A stretch of 41,296 nucleotides of DNA, taken from positions 411,330 through 452,625 of the forward strand of contig NZ_JAEAGR010000001.1 of assembly GCF_015999265.1 (NCBI RefSeq), in the 5' to 3' direction. Shown piece after piece: positions 26,385-35,827 of the stretch (position 1 is the stretch's first letter; every line of letters starts with the position of its first letter). Below the pieces are notes generated by a model that made no database searches, was not told where the DNA came from, and saw only the letters and a list, made by a program, of their open reading frames with translations. Made by a program: the position numbers and the translations under genes. Origin of the DNA: Mobilitalea sibirica (lineage in GTDB: Bacteria; Bacillota; Clostridia; Lachnospirales; Lachnospiraceae).

Positions 26385-28052
26385 ATGAAAAGAAAATTGT
26401 TGTCAATCATTCTTGTATGTGCAATGATGATCAGCGTTTTGGGGGGCTGTAAATCAAAAAAAGAAGATGATCCTGTAACAACAGATCCATCTAATGACAA
26501 AGCAACTACTGCTCCAGCTGATAAGGAAGATGACGGCGACGACAGTAGCGCTGCGACCGACGATAAACCTGAATACAGCGAAATAACGGTTGAAATCTTT
26601 GATCGTGGTACTGATGGTGGTAAAACCGATCCTACGAACAACCATTATACCAATTGGATTAAAGAAAAAGCTTTAGAAGAGTTAAACATTGGTATTACCT
26701 TCGTAGCAGTTTCCCGTTGGGAAGAAACCGACCAGCTTAATAACCTTATGGCAGCAGGAACTGCACCAGATGTTTGTCTCACCTATAGTGGTGATTTAAT
26801 TGCAAATTACCGTGATTTAGGTGGTCTTACAGATTTAGCACCTTACATTGACTCACATTTACCTGACTTAAAGGAATTCTTAGGTCCGGACTTAGCATTA
26901 CCTGGACGAGATATGATTGAACGTAACATGATAATGGAAACAGGAGAAATCTTCTCAATTCCTGCCCGTCGTATGAACGTAGCTCAGTTTAATACTTTCA
27001 TCCGTAAGGACTGGTTAGATAAACTTGGCTTACCATTACCTACAACAACTCAAGAATTCTATGATGCACTTGTCGCTTTCAAGACACAGGATCCTGGCGG
27101 CGTTGGTAAGGACAAAGTGGTTCCGTTTACTATGACCACTGACGTACGTTGGCGTGCAGCTACACTTTTAAATTCCTTTATCGATCCTAACCTTAGCAGA
27201 AAAGAACGTTGGGTTAATACAGTTATTGACCGTAATTATCTGCTTCCCGGCTATAAGGAAGGCGTTCGTTTCTTAAATAAAATGTATAACGAAGGTTTAG
27301 TTGATAATCAATTTATGCTTTATAATGATGATACGGACAGCGATAATCTTATCAAGAGCGGTCTGGTTGGTGCATTCATACATAACTGGGATCAGGCATA
27401 TCGTGATACTCCGGGTCTCTTGAAAGATTTATTGGTTAATGTACCTGATGCAGAAATCGTAACCATTGATCCTTTCCAGAATGCAAACGGTGTTACTGAA
27501 AAAGACATCTATGATGCAGCCGGTGTAAACTTCTTCGTTCCTGCCAGCAGTGAGAATGTAGAAGGAGCACTTCGCTACATTAATTGGTTATCTAAATTCG
27601 AAAACCGTTACTATCTGCAGATCGGTGATGAAGGCGTAACCCATGAAATGATTGATGGCGTACCTAAGGTTATAGCAGCAGAAGGTGAGAAGATTATGAA
27701 CTCTCCTCAAAACATTGACTATACCATCATGATTAACGGACTTGACATAGGTGATCCTGATAAGTACAGTCAGGCTCTGGCACAGTCTTATACCGTAGAT
27801 TCTCAGCTGATTATTGATGCTTATGATAATGCAATGAGAAATGGTCGTCCGGCAATCATCGTTCCTGCTACACTTAGTGCAGCCGGTCCTTATACTCAGA
27901 CATTAACTGATAAAGGCGAAACACTTATGGCAGAAGCAGTAACAGCGGCTCCTGAAAAATTTGATGAAGTTTGGGATGCAGGTATTGAAGATTGGTTAGC
28001 TTCCGGTGCTGCTGAAATTATTGCAGAACGTGAAGAGAAATACATTGAATAA
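26385..28052 (+). CDS. Extracellular sugar-binding lipoprotein, LplA/family 1 type
   Basis: A 555-residue protein with a lipoprotein signal (MKRKLLSII...), lipobox LGGC and C22. A Thr/Asp/Ala-rich linker lies at 24-60. The mature part is a large family 1 solute-binding protein (usual length 500-560 in the LplA group): 'LNNLMAAGTAPDVCLTYSG' near residue 120 and 'GGLTDLAPYID' after it are diagnostic. It should capture oligosaccharides at the outer membrane face and feed the two preceding permeases. ATG 26385 follows CAGGAGG. A GC-rich hairpin closes the operon at 28091. Confidence 0.93.
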   Translation: MKRKLLSIILVCAMMISVLGGCKSKKEDDPVTTDPSNDKATTAPADKEDDGDDSSAATDDKPEYSEITVEIFDRGTDGGKTDPTNNHYTNWIKEKALEELNIGITFVAVSRWEETDQLNNLMAAGTAPDVCLTYSGDLIANYRDLGGLTDLAPYIDSHLPDLKEFLGPDLALPGRDMIERNMIMETGEIFSIPARRMNVAQFNTFIRKDWLDKLGLPLPTTTQEFYDALVAFKTQDPGGVGKDKVVPFTMTTDVRWRAATLLNSFIDPNLSRKERWVNTVIDRNYLLPGYKEGVRFLNKMYNEGLVDNQFMLYNDDTDSDNLIKSGLVGAFIHNWDQAYRDTPGLLKDLLVNVPDAEIVTIDPFQNANGVTEKDIYDAAGVNFFVPASSENVEGALRYINWLSKFENRYYLQIGDEGVTHEMIDGVPKVIAAEGEKIMNSPQNIDYTIMINGLDIGDPDKYSQALAQSYTVDSQLIIDAYDNAMRNGRPAIIVPATLSAAGPYTQTLTDKGETLMAEAVTAAPEKFDEVWDAGIEDWLASGAAEIIAEREEKYIE

Positions 28053-28090
28053 ATAGGCTGTTATAGAAATACTGAATATGGTTTATGTTG

Positions 28091-28118
28091 TGAGTCCGGG
28101 TTGTATAACCCGGACTCA
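28091..28118 (+). terminator. Hairpin closing the importer operon
   Basis: Perfect 12-bp stem, TGAGTCCGGGTT with AACCCGGACTCA around GTAT. It is GC-rich in an AT-rich setting. No T-run follows, so it may act as a transcript-stabilising end rather than a strict intrinsic terminator. Confidence 0.6.
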
Positions 28119-28318
28119 TTGTAATTAAATTGAGTTGAGATTTATTGTATATTAGTATACTAGTGAATTCATAAATAGAAGTTAAATGTAATTTAAATAA
28201 TATTCCAAATATATTTTAAATCTATCCTTTATCTAACCTTTAAGCTAGTAAGATGGAATTATAGGCAGAAAATATTAGATCTGTTTATCAATATCATATT
28301 TAGATGGAGGATTAGATA

Positions 28319-29080
28319 ATGAAAAAAATGAATAGGAAAAGAATCGTATTAATTGTAACAATGTTGTTGCTTAGTATGGTAATTGTGTCAAGTTTCCGTG
28401 AAAGAACAGCAAGGGCCTGTATCCCACTATTGGATATAGAATCGAATCTAGAGCATCTTAGTAAAGCTTCTAATGTGAAAAAAACAGCGTATCAAACAAA
28501 AGAAATAAGTTCAACACATTTACAGAATAAGAGCATCGGATATGAAAAGATCATCATAAGATATAAAGATAATGCGCTAACTATTGAACATGGTCAGGAT
28601 AAGGTTAAACTTGACAAAGAAGGATTACAGGTAAATAATGAAGGTAAATCAGTGAATATATCAAAGAATGGATTACATATTGCTGATGGAGAAAACCATG
28701 TAGATATTAGTATGGATGGTATATTTATAAAAGATGGTACCCTTGGTAACTCAGTCAGTATAGACCTTGACAGTCTACAATTTGATATAGATTATGGCAA
28801 CGGAAAGGTTTTGTTATCAGAGTTTTTAACAAAGGAACTTCCGGAGATTATTACTGATGTAAAAAATAAAAATAATTGGATTGATTTTGAAGATGACATC
28901 AATTTATTAACGAGTACAATATTAATAAATGGAGAAATAAGAGAGTTTAAAATCAGTATGAAAGACGGTTATCTTGTGACTAAGAACTGTTCCGAAGATT
29001 ATACCGATGTAAGTGGACTTACATTAATTAAAACTGAAACAGATAATAAGGGTAATGAGTTCAGGTATTATGAAAAATAA
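28319..29080 (+). CDS. Secreted or anchored beta-repeat protein ahead of a two-component system
   Basis: A 253-residue protein with an N-terminal hydrophobic segment (residues 8-25) and an extracytoplasmic rest. Residues 95-161 contain four tandem repeats of about 16-18 residues: KVKLDKEGLQVNNEG, SVNISKNGLHIADGE, HVDISMDGIFIKDG and SVSIDLDSLQFDIDYG. The alternating hydrophobic pattern suggests stacked beta strands. I do not recognise the family. ATG 28319 sits 7 nt after GGAGG. The stop is 15 nt before the response regulator gene, so the three genes are probably one operon and the protein may be an accessory sensor or a target of the system. Confidence 0.75.
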   Translation: MKKMNRKRIVLIVTMLLLSMVIVSSFRERTARACIPLLDIESNLEHLSKASNVKKTAYQTKEISSTHLQNKSIGYEKIIIRYKDNALTIEHGQDKVKLDKEGLQVNNEGKSVNISKNGLHIADGENHVDISMDGIFIKDGTLGNSVSIDLDSLQFDIDYGNGKVLLSEFLTKELPEIITDVKNKNNWIDFEDDINLLTSTILINGEIREFKISMKDGYLVTKNCSEDYTDVSGLTLIKTETDNKGNEFRYYEK

Positions 29081-29095
29081 TATGGGGTAGATAAA

Positions 29096-29782
29096 ATGAA
29101 GCTTTTAATTGTAGAAGATGAAATCAGAATGAAGGATATTCTTGCCAAAGGCTTAAAAAAATGTGGCTATGCTGTGGATACTGCGATAGATGGGGAGGAA
29201 GCTCTCGAATTGTTTGAGATTAATGAATATGATTTGATTGTATTGGATTTAAATCTTCCCAAAGTAGATGGTATGGAAGTATTAAGAACAATCAGGAGCA
29301 CGAACCAAACAGTGAAGGTATTGATTTTATCAGCAAGGTCGGAAGTTGAGGACAAAATAGTTGGACTGGATGATGGAGGTAATGATTATCTGATAAAACC
29401 ATTTGATTTTAAGGAGTTAGAAGCTAGAATACGCTGTCTTTTAAGACAACAAGTAATGATGCAGGAAACAATACTTCATACTGCAGGAATAACATTAAAT
29501 CTGGCTAAATGCATTGCAATGGCAGGAGAGGAAGAATTGGGACTGACGAAGAAGGAGTTCTCTATTCTTCACTACCTGGTGCTTCATAAAAACACGATTA
29601 TAAGTTCGGAGCAATTAATTGAACATGTATGGGACAGTGATGCAGATCTGTTTTCTAACAGCTTTAAATTCCACATGAGCTCCTTAAGGAAGAAGATAGC
29701 TGAAAAGCTTTCACAGGAAGTAATACGTAATATTCGTGGAATTGGATATATGATAGAAGATAAGGCGGGAGATAGCCAATGA
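29096..29782 (+). CDS. OmpR/PhoB-family response regulator
   Basis: A 228-residue regulator. The receiver domain has D8, the phospho-acceptor D51 (VLDLNLPKVDG) and K102 in YLIKPF. The C-terminal winged helix begins near residue 130 and includes ELGLTKKEFSILHYL and NIRGIGYMIE, both typical. Its stop codon overlaps the start of the kinase gene (ATGA), so the two are translationally coupled. The target genes cannot be read from the window; the upstream beta-repeat protein gene may be autoregulated with it. Confidence 0.95.
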   Translation: MKLLIVEDEIRMKDILAKGLKKCGYAVDTAIDGEEALELFEINEYDLIVLDLNLPKVDGMEVLRTIRSTNQTVKVLILSARSEVEDKIVGLDDGGNDYLIKPFDFKELEARIRCLLRQQVMMQETILHTAGITLNLAKCIAMAGEEELGLTKKEFSILHYLVLHKNTIISSEQLIEHVWDSDADLFSNSFKFHMSSLRKKIAEKLSQEVIRNIRGIGYMIEDKAGDSQ

Positions 29783-31008
29783 GAAGAATACCGTTAAAGC
29801 TTAGGATTACAATCTTATGTGGAATAATATTAATTGCTGTAGCGACGTTTTTAACTATTGTAAGCGTTCAAAATGCTGACAATACATATACCGATCAGTT
29901 TGTCATGAAGTTTGGAGATCAGTTCAGTATAAATTTTGACGGTCAGAATACAACTTTCGGAGGCAAGAGTGGTGAAAAGATAAATGATGTATTGGATTTT
30001 GCAAAACAATTTATTCCTTCTGAGGAACTGAATGACATCTTGTCTGTAACGCCGCATAAGGAGGCAGAATCAACGGGGAATATATTTAAGGAAGCGGGGA
30101 GAAAATTTACTTTACAGAGTATCCTAGTAGCTGTAGTACTTGTAATCATTGGGTTGATTCTTATTTATTTAATAACAGGGCAGGCTCTTAAACCGGTTAG
30201 TAAACTGAGTGATACGGTGAAAAGGATAAATGAGAATAATTTATATGAGAAGATTGAGGAACCTGTGGCCAAGGATGAAATTGCCAGCCTAACCACCGCA
30301 TATAACCAGATGTTAGATCGTTTGTCAACGTCCTTTGCCATACAAAAAAACTTTGCAGCCAATGCGGCCCATGAGTTACGTACGCCGTTGGCTACCACAA
30401 AGGCTGGTATTCAGGTGCTTGAGATGGATGAGGAACCTTCAATTGAGGATTATAAGGAAGCAATTGAAATTGCGAAAGAAAGTAACGAGCGATTGATTCA
30501 AATTGTGGATAATCTTCTGATATTATCTAAAGAAACCAAGGATAGTTTTTCGGATCTTATTTTACTGGAGAGTTTATTTCAGGAGTTAGATAAAGAGCTT
30601 ACACTAGTAGCGAAGGATAAAGGCATTACATTAGAAATGATAAATAACGCAGGGGCAATGAAAGGCAACCGGATATTAATGTACAGGGCTATCTTTAATC
30701 TTGTAGAAAACGGTATTAAATATTGTGGTAAAGGTGGAAAAGTTACATTAACCAGCTTTGAAAAGGATAATTTTATTACTATAATCGTAGCTGATAATGG
30801 TCCGGGCATCCCCGCTGAGTCAATCGACCATATCTTTGAACCTTTCTACCGGGTAGATAAGTCCAGATCCAAAGCGATTGGAGGTTCCGGCTTAGGTCTA
30901 TCGATAGTAAAAGGAATCATAGATAAACATAATGGCAAAATAAGTGTGAACAGTAAAACGGGTGAAGGTACGATATTTACCATAGAATTTGAGAGCGCTT
31001 CGACTTAA
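29779..31008 (+). CDS. Sensor histidine kinase
   Basis: A 409-residue membrane kinase. TM1 is at about residues 9-29, a small extracytoplasmic domain spans 30-110, and TM2 is at about 113-133. A HAMP region covers about 134-185. The phospho-acceptor H198 sits in NAAHELRTPLATTKAG. The catalytic domain has the N box (NLVENGIKYCG), G1 (DNGPGIP) and G2 (GGSGLGLSI). Start ATG 29779 overlaps the regulator stop. The short sensor domain contains two similar FGDQFSINFDG-type strands; the signal is unknown. A hairpin at 31129-31168 lies between this gene and the convergent xylanase. Confidence 0.95.
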   Translation: MRRIPLKLRITILCGIILIAVATFLTIVSVQNADNTYTDQFVMKFGDQFSINFDGQNTTFGGKSGEKINDVLDFAKQFIPSEELNDILSVTPHKEAESTGNIFKEAGRKFTLQSILVAVVLVIIGLILIYLITGQALKPVSKLSDTVKRINENNLYEKIEEPVAKDEIASLTTAYNQMLDRLSTSFAIQKNFAANAAHELRTPLATTKAGIQVLEMDEEPSIEDYKEAIEIAKESNERLIQIVDNLLILSKETKDSFSDLILLESLFQELDKELTLVAKDKGITLEMINNAGAMKGNRILMYRAIFNLVENGIKYCGKGGKVTLTSFEKDNFITIIVADNGPGIPAESIDHIFEPFYRVDKSRSKAIGGSGLGLSIVKGIIDKHNGKISVNSKTGEGTIFTIEFESAST

Positions 31009-31122
31009 ATATTTCTAACTACTGTAATAAAACTATTGAATATATAAATTAAAAAATATATAATTTAAAGATATTTGGGTTGTAATGGATTTATAAATAT
31101 AGATACGATTTAAAGCTTACAT

Positions 31123-31168
31123 AAAAAAGGGTTGTTACCAAGCATATAAGTTTGTTTGGCAGCAACCC
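31123..31168 (-). terminator. Terminator of the xylanase gene
   Basis: Read on the minus strand, GGGTTGCTGCCAA pairs with TTGGTAACAACCC (11 of 13 with G-U allowed) and is followed by six T. On the plus strand the same hairpin is followed only by ATTTATTT, so it may weakly serve the kinase operon too. Confidence 0.82.
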
Positions 31169-31190
31169 TCAATTTATTTATATAATTATA

Positions 31191-32588
31191 TTATTCAACA
31201 ACAGACATGATGCTATAAAATGCCGGCTTTGGTTGAAGCTGACCGTCAAACAATCTGGCATTGGTCGTATCATTAGTGTAGAAGAGATATTGATCCATAA
31301 GACCGAACACGGTTACACTGGTAATATTAGCGGTTCTTCCACTGGCTGTATCAAGGCCTTTTAAAAGCTCAAATACGCTTTTGTATCTTTCGGCCTGTTT
31401 TTCCATGGAAGCCTCGGTGTTATCCTTACTGCGGATTGTTAATTCAGTGATTTGTATTTCCAGATCCAGTTCAGCAAACTTTGTAATGGCACTCATTAGA
31501 TTGTCGTTACCGCCTGCGATGCCCGGATAAGATAGATCCATATATCCCTGCATTCCGATACCGTCAACTAAGCCTTTTTCCTTCAAATGGGATACCAACT
31601 TATGAATTTTTGAGGTTTTCGTAGGTTGGAAGGTATTGTAGTCATTATAGAACAGCTTAACTTCAGGATCAGCATATTTTCTTGCGTATTCAAAGGACTT
31701 TTCTACATAATCAATGCCAATCACCTTATACCATAGATTATCCTTAGTGCCATCATAATGGGTTCGTATATTAAATCCGGATTCTTTCTCATAACTACCT
31801 GGGGAGTTTTCCACAGCCTCATTAACAACATCCCAACTGTAGATAACACCGGGGTATTTTGTTTGAACGTATTCCAGAACCTGTTTAATATAGCTTTCCA
31901 AACGGCCTAACATTACGTCCTTTTCCACATATGCTCCGTCGGATTGATAGCCTTCACGGAAAAACCAATCAGGGACCTGATTATGCCATACGAGAACATG
32001 TCCTCTCATTTTTATCTTGTTTTCTTTACAGAAATCTAAGCCGGCTTTTACAGTATCAAAGTTAACAGCCGGTTCAATATTACCAACTTCAAAGTTTTGA
32101 ATACTTCCCTGCTGATTAAGCAGATAAGAAGGTTTCATTAAGTTACTATACGTAGTACTGTTAAAGTGATATTTTATGATTTCGGTCATTGCGGCTGATC
32201 GAACAGTATCTGTATCAGGAGCGCTTCCGTTAAGTCCGACACCAATCATAAAATAATCCTTGTATGCATCCTTTAAAGGTGTGCCTGAGACAGCTGCTGT
32301 GATATCATAACCATCCACAATTACTGGCTCTATAGGTTCTGCAATTTCTTCTACAGCTTCCTCTAAGTTGTCTGCAGCTTGTTCAGAACTGTTATCTTCA
32401 GAGTTAGCATCTTCCTCAGAAGCATTTTCTTCAGCTTTGCTTTCATTCTCAGAAACAGTTTCTTGTGACGGAGCTTGTTTTATATCGTCATTCTGATCCT
32501 TTCCCTCATTTTCTTTTTTAGAGCACGAGAAGAGGAAAAGTAACGCAAACAGCATAACAAATATTACTTTTAATCCGGTCCTTTTCAT
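31191..32588 (-). CDS. Endo-1,4-beta-xylanase, GH10, lipoprotein
   Basis: A 465-residue enzyme that cleaves internal xylan bonds outside the cell. Residues 1-21 are a lipoprotein signal with lipobox LFSC and C22, tethering it to the membrane. Residues 25-90 are a Glu/Asp/Ser-rich spacer. The GH10 barrel (about 98-465) has LVWHNQVPDWF (199-209), the acid/base E257 in WDVVNEAVE and the nucleophile E382 in IQITELTIR. No carbohydrate-binding module is seen. Start ATG 32588 behind GGGAGG. The leader contains an 18-bp tandem repeat. A membrane-tethered xylanase fits with the nearby oligosaccharide importer. Confidence 0.96.
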   Translation of the reverse strand: MKRTGLKVIFVMLFALLFLFSCSKKENEGKDQNDDIKQAPSQETVSENESKAEENASEEDANSEDNSSEQAADNLEEAVEEIAEPIEPVIVDGYDITAAVSGTPLKDAYKDYFMIGVGLNGSAPDTDTVRSAAMTEIIKYHFNSTTYSNLMKPSYLLNQQGSIQNFEVGNIEPAVNFDTVKAGLDFCKENKIKMRGHVLVWHNQVPDWFFREGYQSDGAYVEKDVMLGRLESYIKQVLEYVQTKYPGVIYSWDVVNEAVENSPGSYEKESGFNIRTHYDGTKDNLWYKVIGIDYVEKSFEYARKYADPEVKLFYNDYNTFQPTKTSKIHKLVSHLKEKGLVDGIGMQGYMDLSYPGIAGGNDNLMSAITKFAELDLEIQITELTIRSKDNTEASMEKQAERYKSVFELLKGLDTASGRTANITSVTVFGLMDQYLFYTNDTTNARLFDGQLQPKPAFYSIMSVVE

Positions 32589-32610
32589 TGTTTATGTACC
32601 TCCCATAAGT

Positions 32611-32656
32611 TTGTTTAAATAAATGAATTTGTTTAAATAAATGAATTTGTTTAATA
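32611..32656 (-). repeat. 18-bp tandem repeat in the xylanase leader
   Basis: Two perfect copies of TTGTTTAAATAAATGAAT (plus-strand reading, 32611-32628 and 32629-32646) and a partial third. They lie between a candidate -10 (TATAAT on the minus strand at 32700-32705, no good -35) and the ribosome site. They could be operator sites or slippage products. Confidence 0.6.
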
Positions 32657-32885
32657 TATGGTATCAAACAATACAGCTTATATATAGTCGTGTTGCTTCA
32701 TTATACATAAATAATCTATAAAAAATCTATAAATCACCCAAGAAAAGATACTAATGTTTTGCAATGAAAATGCTATAATTTGGAACAGAAGTAATAAACA
32801 ATATTGATTATCCTAAAATGGTAGCAATTAATCTGTATAATCTTTTCATAATCATATATAGCTGTTTGTACTTTTAATTTTCATC
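32657..32885. other. Intergenic stretch upstream of the xylanase
   Basis: AT-rich with no ORF. Apart from the weak minus-strand -10 at 32700-32705 I see no feature I can support. Confidence 0.4.
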
Positions 32886-32944
32886 AAAAAAAAGCTTGCT
32901 GCAATATAGATAAGGACATTCCTTAAGCTTCTTTTTGCAGCAAA
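32886..32944 (-). terminator. Terminator of the H-NOX receptor gene
   Basis: On the minus strand TTTGCTGCAA pairs with TTGCAGCAA and the stem is followed by eight T (32886-32893 on the plus strand). The long loop holds a second stem, AAGGA with TCCTT. Confidence 0.8.
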
Positions 32945-32982
32945 CCCTTTTGCATGGATTAAGTAATAAGGACGAATAAATT

Positions 32983-34776
32983 CTAGATAATATATTTACT
33001 TAAATCCTCCTGAAAGTTTTTAATCATGTAATCGAATACAGAGATCTGTTTTGTTAATTTATTAATCTCATCAACATATAAAGCTACATTTGAACTGGCT
33101 TCTTCTGTAGCTGCGGAATTCTCTTCAGCAATGGCTGCCAGACTGTGCATATTATCAAAGATGGATGAAATATGATCAGCTTCTTCTTTGAGCTCCTGTG
33201 AGGTCTGGATCATTAAATCAGATACTGCTTTTAAGTTCTGATTTGATTGGCTTGATAATTGAACTGCATCTGTTAATTTATTACTTTCAGTTTCTAACAC
33301 ATTGTATTGTATATCAATATCACCAACAACGCCTCCTATACTGGATACAAATCCGGTAAGGCTATCGTGTATTTTGTCAACCGCCTGATTGGTCTCCTCC
33401 GAAAGCTTTCTTACTTCTTCGGCAACGACTGCAAAGCCTTTTCCAGCATCTCCTGCTCTGGAGGCTTCGATAGAAGCATTAAGGGCTAAGAGATTAATTT
33501 GTTTTGCAATAGATGCTACGATTGATACAATTTGAGTTATTCCTTGTGCATCCTGTTGTAATTGATTACTGTTATTTCGTATCTGATGAAACTTTTCTAG
33601 CACGGAGTTAATTTCCATGGTTGTATTGTGAACCTTGCTAAAACTACTTTCCAGATTTTTCATAGCAGCTTCAATTTGACCTTTATTGTTTTGACTTTCA
33701 TTTGAAATACGTGTAACATTCATAATGCTTTCATTTAATATAGTAACTGAATTTTCGGTATCCTCAGCCTGAGTTGTAGCTGCGGTCGCTACTTCATCCA
33801 ACACATCGGTGATATCGTTGGAAGTGGCTTGCATGTTAACTGCAATCTCTGAAACGGAATGGTTAAAAGTATACATTTCATCAACGATCGCATTAAAACC
33901 AATAAAATCTTTTTGTATACTACGTTTTACTTCATTAATCTGTTCCATCATCAACTCATATTCGTCATTTGAACGAATAGAAAGATATTCAACAAAATAA
34001 CCTTTACTTAACTTATCCAGTTCCTTACGAATCAGCTTCTGAGGTCTTTGTAAGAGACTAGCGGATAACAAAGAAACTCCCAAGGTAACAGCCCCTATTG
34101 TTAAAGCATGTACAAAATCCGGCAAGATCAGTGCGGAAGCTGACGTTACCAATAAAAAATTAAGCAAACCGGATTTTACGGATACATTTTTTATTACCTT
34201 AAATGATAATATCTGATTTAATCTGAATTTTTTTATATATTGGATTTCCTTTTCAAAAGTCAGTTTCATATGTAATTCATCCGGCGTCTTGCTAAGGATT
34301 TCAACATCAATCTTTTCATTGAAATATTTTGATACCCCGCTTATTAGTCCAATTAGGTAATTACCCATTCCCCTTTTGGAACGGTATACAAACAGTATTT
34401 CGTGGGAAGAAATCGGGGTAACATCCAGAATGGGTGGAACGGCTCCTTTAAAACGTTTCATGACAATGACATGGACGTCATTCATGGATTTTAAGAATTG
34501 ATAAGCGGATTCGTGTCGGAAAAATCCGGGATAAATCTGACTAAAGGTTTTTATGTTTTCCTCACCCATAATTGTCCAGATTTCTTTATCATCCTTGCCG
34601 GCCAACTGACCGATTTGATTAATAATGCCAATAGCTATTTTATCTTCTACATCTTCTAGAGGGGAAAATATCTTATCTGCTGAAACATTGTGAGTAATCA
34701 TAGCTTGCTTTACAATCTCATTACCATAAAGTTTTTTACAGGATTCAATCCAAGATGATACAACGGTGCCTTTCAT
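32983..34776 (-). CDS. H-NOX heme gas sensor fused to a methyl-accepting chemotaxis domain
   Basis: A 597-residue receptor. Residues 1-185 are an H-NOX domain very close to that of Thermoanaerobacter Tar4. The proximal heme ligand is H102, the propionate motif Y131-x-S133-x-R135 is intact, P115 and F78 are kept, and the distal pocket W9, N74 and Y140 that binds O2 in the Thermoanaerobacter protein is all present. A membrane hairpin follows at about 215-260, then a cytoplasmic signalling helix pair with the MCP tip ([21 protein letters not shown]). The start is ATG 34776, 6 nt after AAGGAGG; 21 upstream residues in the frame lack a ribosome site. No chemotaxis genes are adjacent. O2 is the likely ligand; NO cannot be excluded. 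Confidence 0.95.
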   Translation of the reverse strand: MKGTVVSSWIESCKKLYGNEIVKQAMITHNVSADKIFSPLEDVEDKIAIGIINQIGQLAGKDDKEIWTIMGEENIKTFSQIYPGFFRHESAYQFLKSMNDVHVIVMKRFKGAVPPILDVTPISSHEILFVYRSKRGMGNYLIGLISGVSKYFNEKIDVEILSKTPDELHMKLTFEKEIQYIKKFRLNQILSFKVIKNVSVKSGLLNFLLVTSASALILPDFVHALTIGAVTLGVSLLSASLLQRPQKLIRKELDKLSKGYFVEYLSIRSNDEYELMMEQINEVKRSIQKDFIGFNAIVDEMYTFNHSVSEIAVNMQATSNDITDVLDEVATAATTQAEDTENSVTILNESIMNVTRISNESQNNKGQIEAAMKNLESSFSKVHNTTMEINSVLEKFHQIRNNSNQLQQDAQGITQIVSIVASIAKQINLLALNASIEASRAGDAGKGFAVVAEEVRKLSEETNQAVDKIHDSLTGFVSSIGGVVGDIDIQYNVLETESNKLTDAVQLSSQSNQNLKAVSDLMIQTSQELKEEADHISSIFDNMHSLAAIAEENSAATEEASSNVALYVDEINKLTKQISVFDYMIKNFQEDLSKYII

Positions 34777-34782
34777 AAGCAT

Positions 34783-34789
34783 CCTCCTT
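34783..34789 (-). promoter_or_regulatory. Ribosome binding site deciding the H-NOX start
   Basis: AAGGAGG on the minus strand directly abuts an ATG at 34782 and is 6 nt before the ATG at 34776. The second gives MKGTVVSSW, the exact start of H-NOX domains. Confidence 0.8.
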
Positions 34790-34878
34790 CGAGTAATATA
34801 ATTTATTTTGATATTAGCATATTTAGAGCAGTAAAACAATAATGGAATCGATTATTATTTTATTTGTCAAAAATTAGT

Positions 34879-35700
34879 TTAAAGTGTTGGTAAAATGACC
34901 TTTTTATCAAAGTTCCACTCATAAATAGGATTTAAATAATTCTTAATATCAATATATTTTTTTTCCAGCTCCGCATGATCTCCGACAAAATTAGGAACAG
35001 CTATACTTATTCCTAACTTCTCGGCGGTAAGATAGGAATATATACCCAAAATATTATCAGAAGCTATTTGGTCTGCTGCTTTCAGACCTTTTAATAAAAA
35101 CTCATTTTCCATATTGCTAAGGATGTCTTTGATAATCGGTTCCCATTCCTTCTCGGATGGTCCTGTAGTCGTATATTCCCAATCCTTAAGCGTTCGTGCA
35201 AAATTTAAATCTAACAGGATGAAATCCTCAAGCCTTAGTCTTGTATCCTTCTTAGTATCAATATTCGTTGTATAAACCAGCTCTGTGGGATAAGGTGAAT
35301 AAGGGTTTTGGAAAACGGCAGTATAGAAGATGCTCATAAATTGATTGTTAAGTAAGGTTACATTATAATCTATTTCTAACATAGAAGTTTTTGCGCCGGG
35401 GAATGTACCTTGTAGATCTGAATAGGGTGCAAAGGAATAAGTGTTAACTATTTTATTAAAATCATCCTTTATAATTTCGTTCCATACCGCCATCTTTTCT
35501 TTTGTGGTTCCGGATATTACCTGAGGATAATAACCTTTAACACCCTCTGCCTCATATAGTACTTCCTTAATCTGATAAGCCTCTTCGCTTGTGGTGATAG
35601 TTATTGTATTGTTTTTTATACTCTCCTGATAGATGCAATAAGTAGAAATACTAATTATAATGAAACTAAGAGAACAGACTTTTAACCGTTTATTATGCAT
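34879..35700 (-). CDS. Secreted or anchored protein, DUF4163/DUF3298-like
   Basis: A 273-residue protein with an N-terminal hydrophobic segment (residues 8-24) and an extracytoplasmic domain. The order 'YPQVISGTTKEKMAVWNEIIK', a beta stretch with YNVTLLNNQFMSIFY, then RLRLEDFILLD and a final 'LGISIAVPNF' resembles DUF4163 plus DUF3298 proteins such as the PdaC N-terminal region and RsiV tails. No enzymatic domain follows, so a binding or sensory role is possible. ATG 35700 follows AAGGAGA. It precedes the H-NOX gene by 102 nt on the same strand and is divergent from the subtilase pair. Confidence 0.65.
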   Translation of the reverse strand: MHNKRLKVCSLSFIIISISTYCIYQESIKNNTITITTSEEAYQIKEVLYEAEGVKGYYPQVISGTTKEKMAVWNEIIKDDFNKIVNTYSFAPYSDLQGTFPGAKTSMLEIDYNVTLLNNQFMSIFYTAVFQNPYSPYPTELVYTTNIDTKKDTRLRLEDFILLDLNFARTLKDWEYTTTGPSEKEWEPIIKDILSNMENEFLLKGLKAADQIASDNILGIYSYLTAEKLGISIAVPNFVGDHAELEKKYIDIKNYLNPIYEWNFDKKVILPTL

Positions 35701-35827
35701 GATTCATCTCCTTAACCCTCTTATTAATATTTATATTCTATTTTATGGATTTCAGTATAAAACAGTCATATTAATACGATAGAGACGTTATATTAAGATA
35801 TAAGTTTCTTTAATGGGGTGGTAGTAT

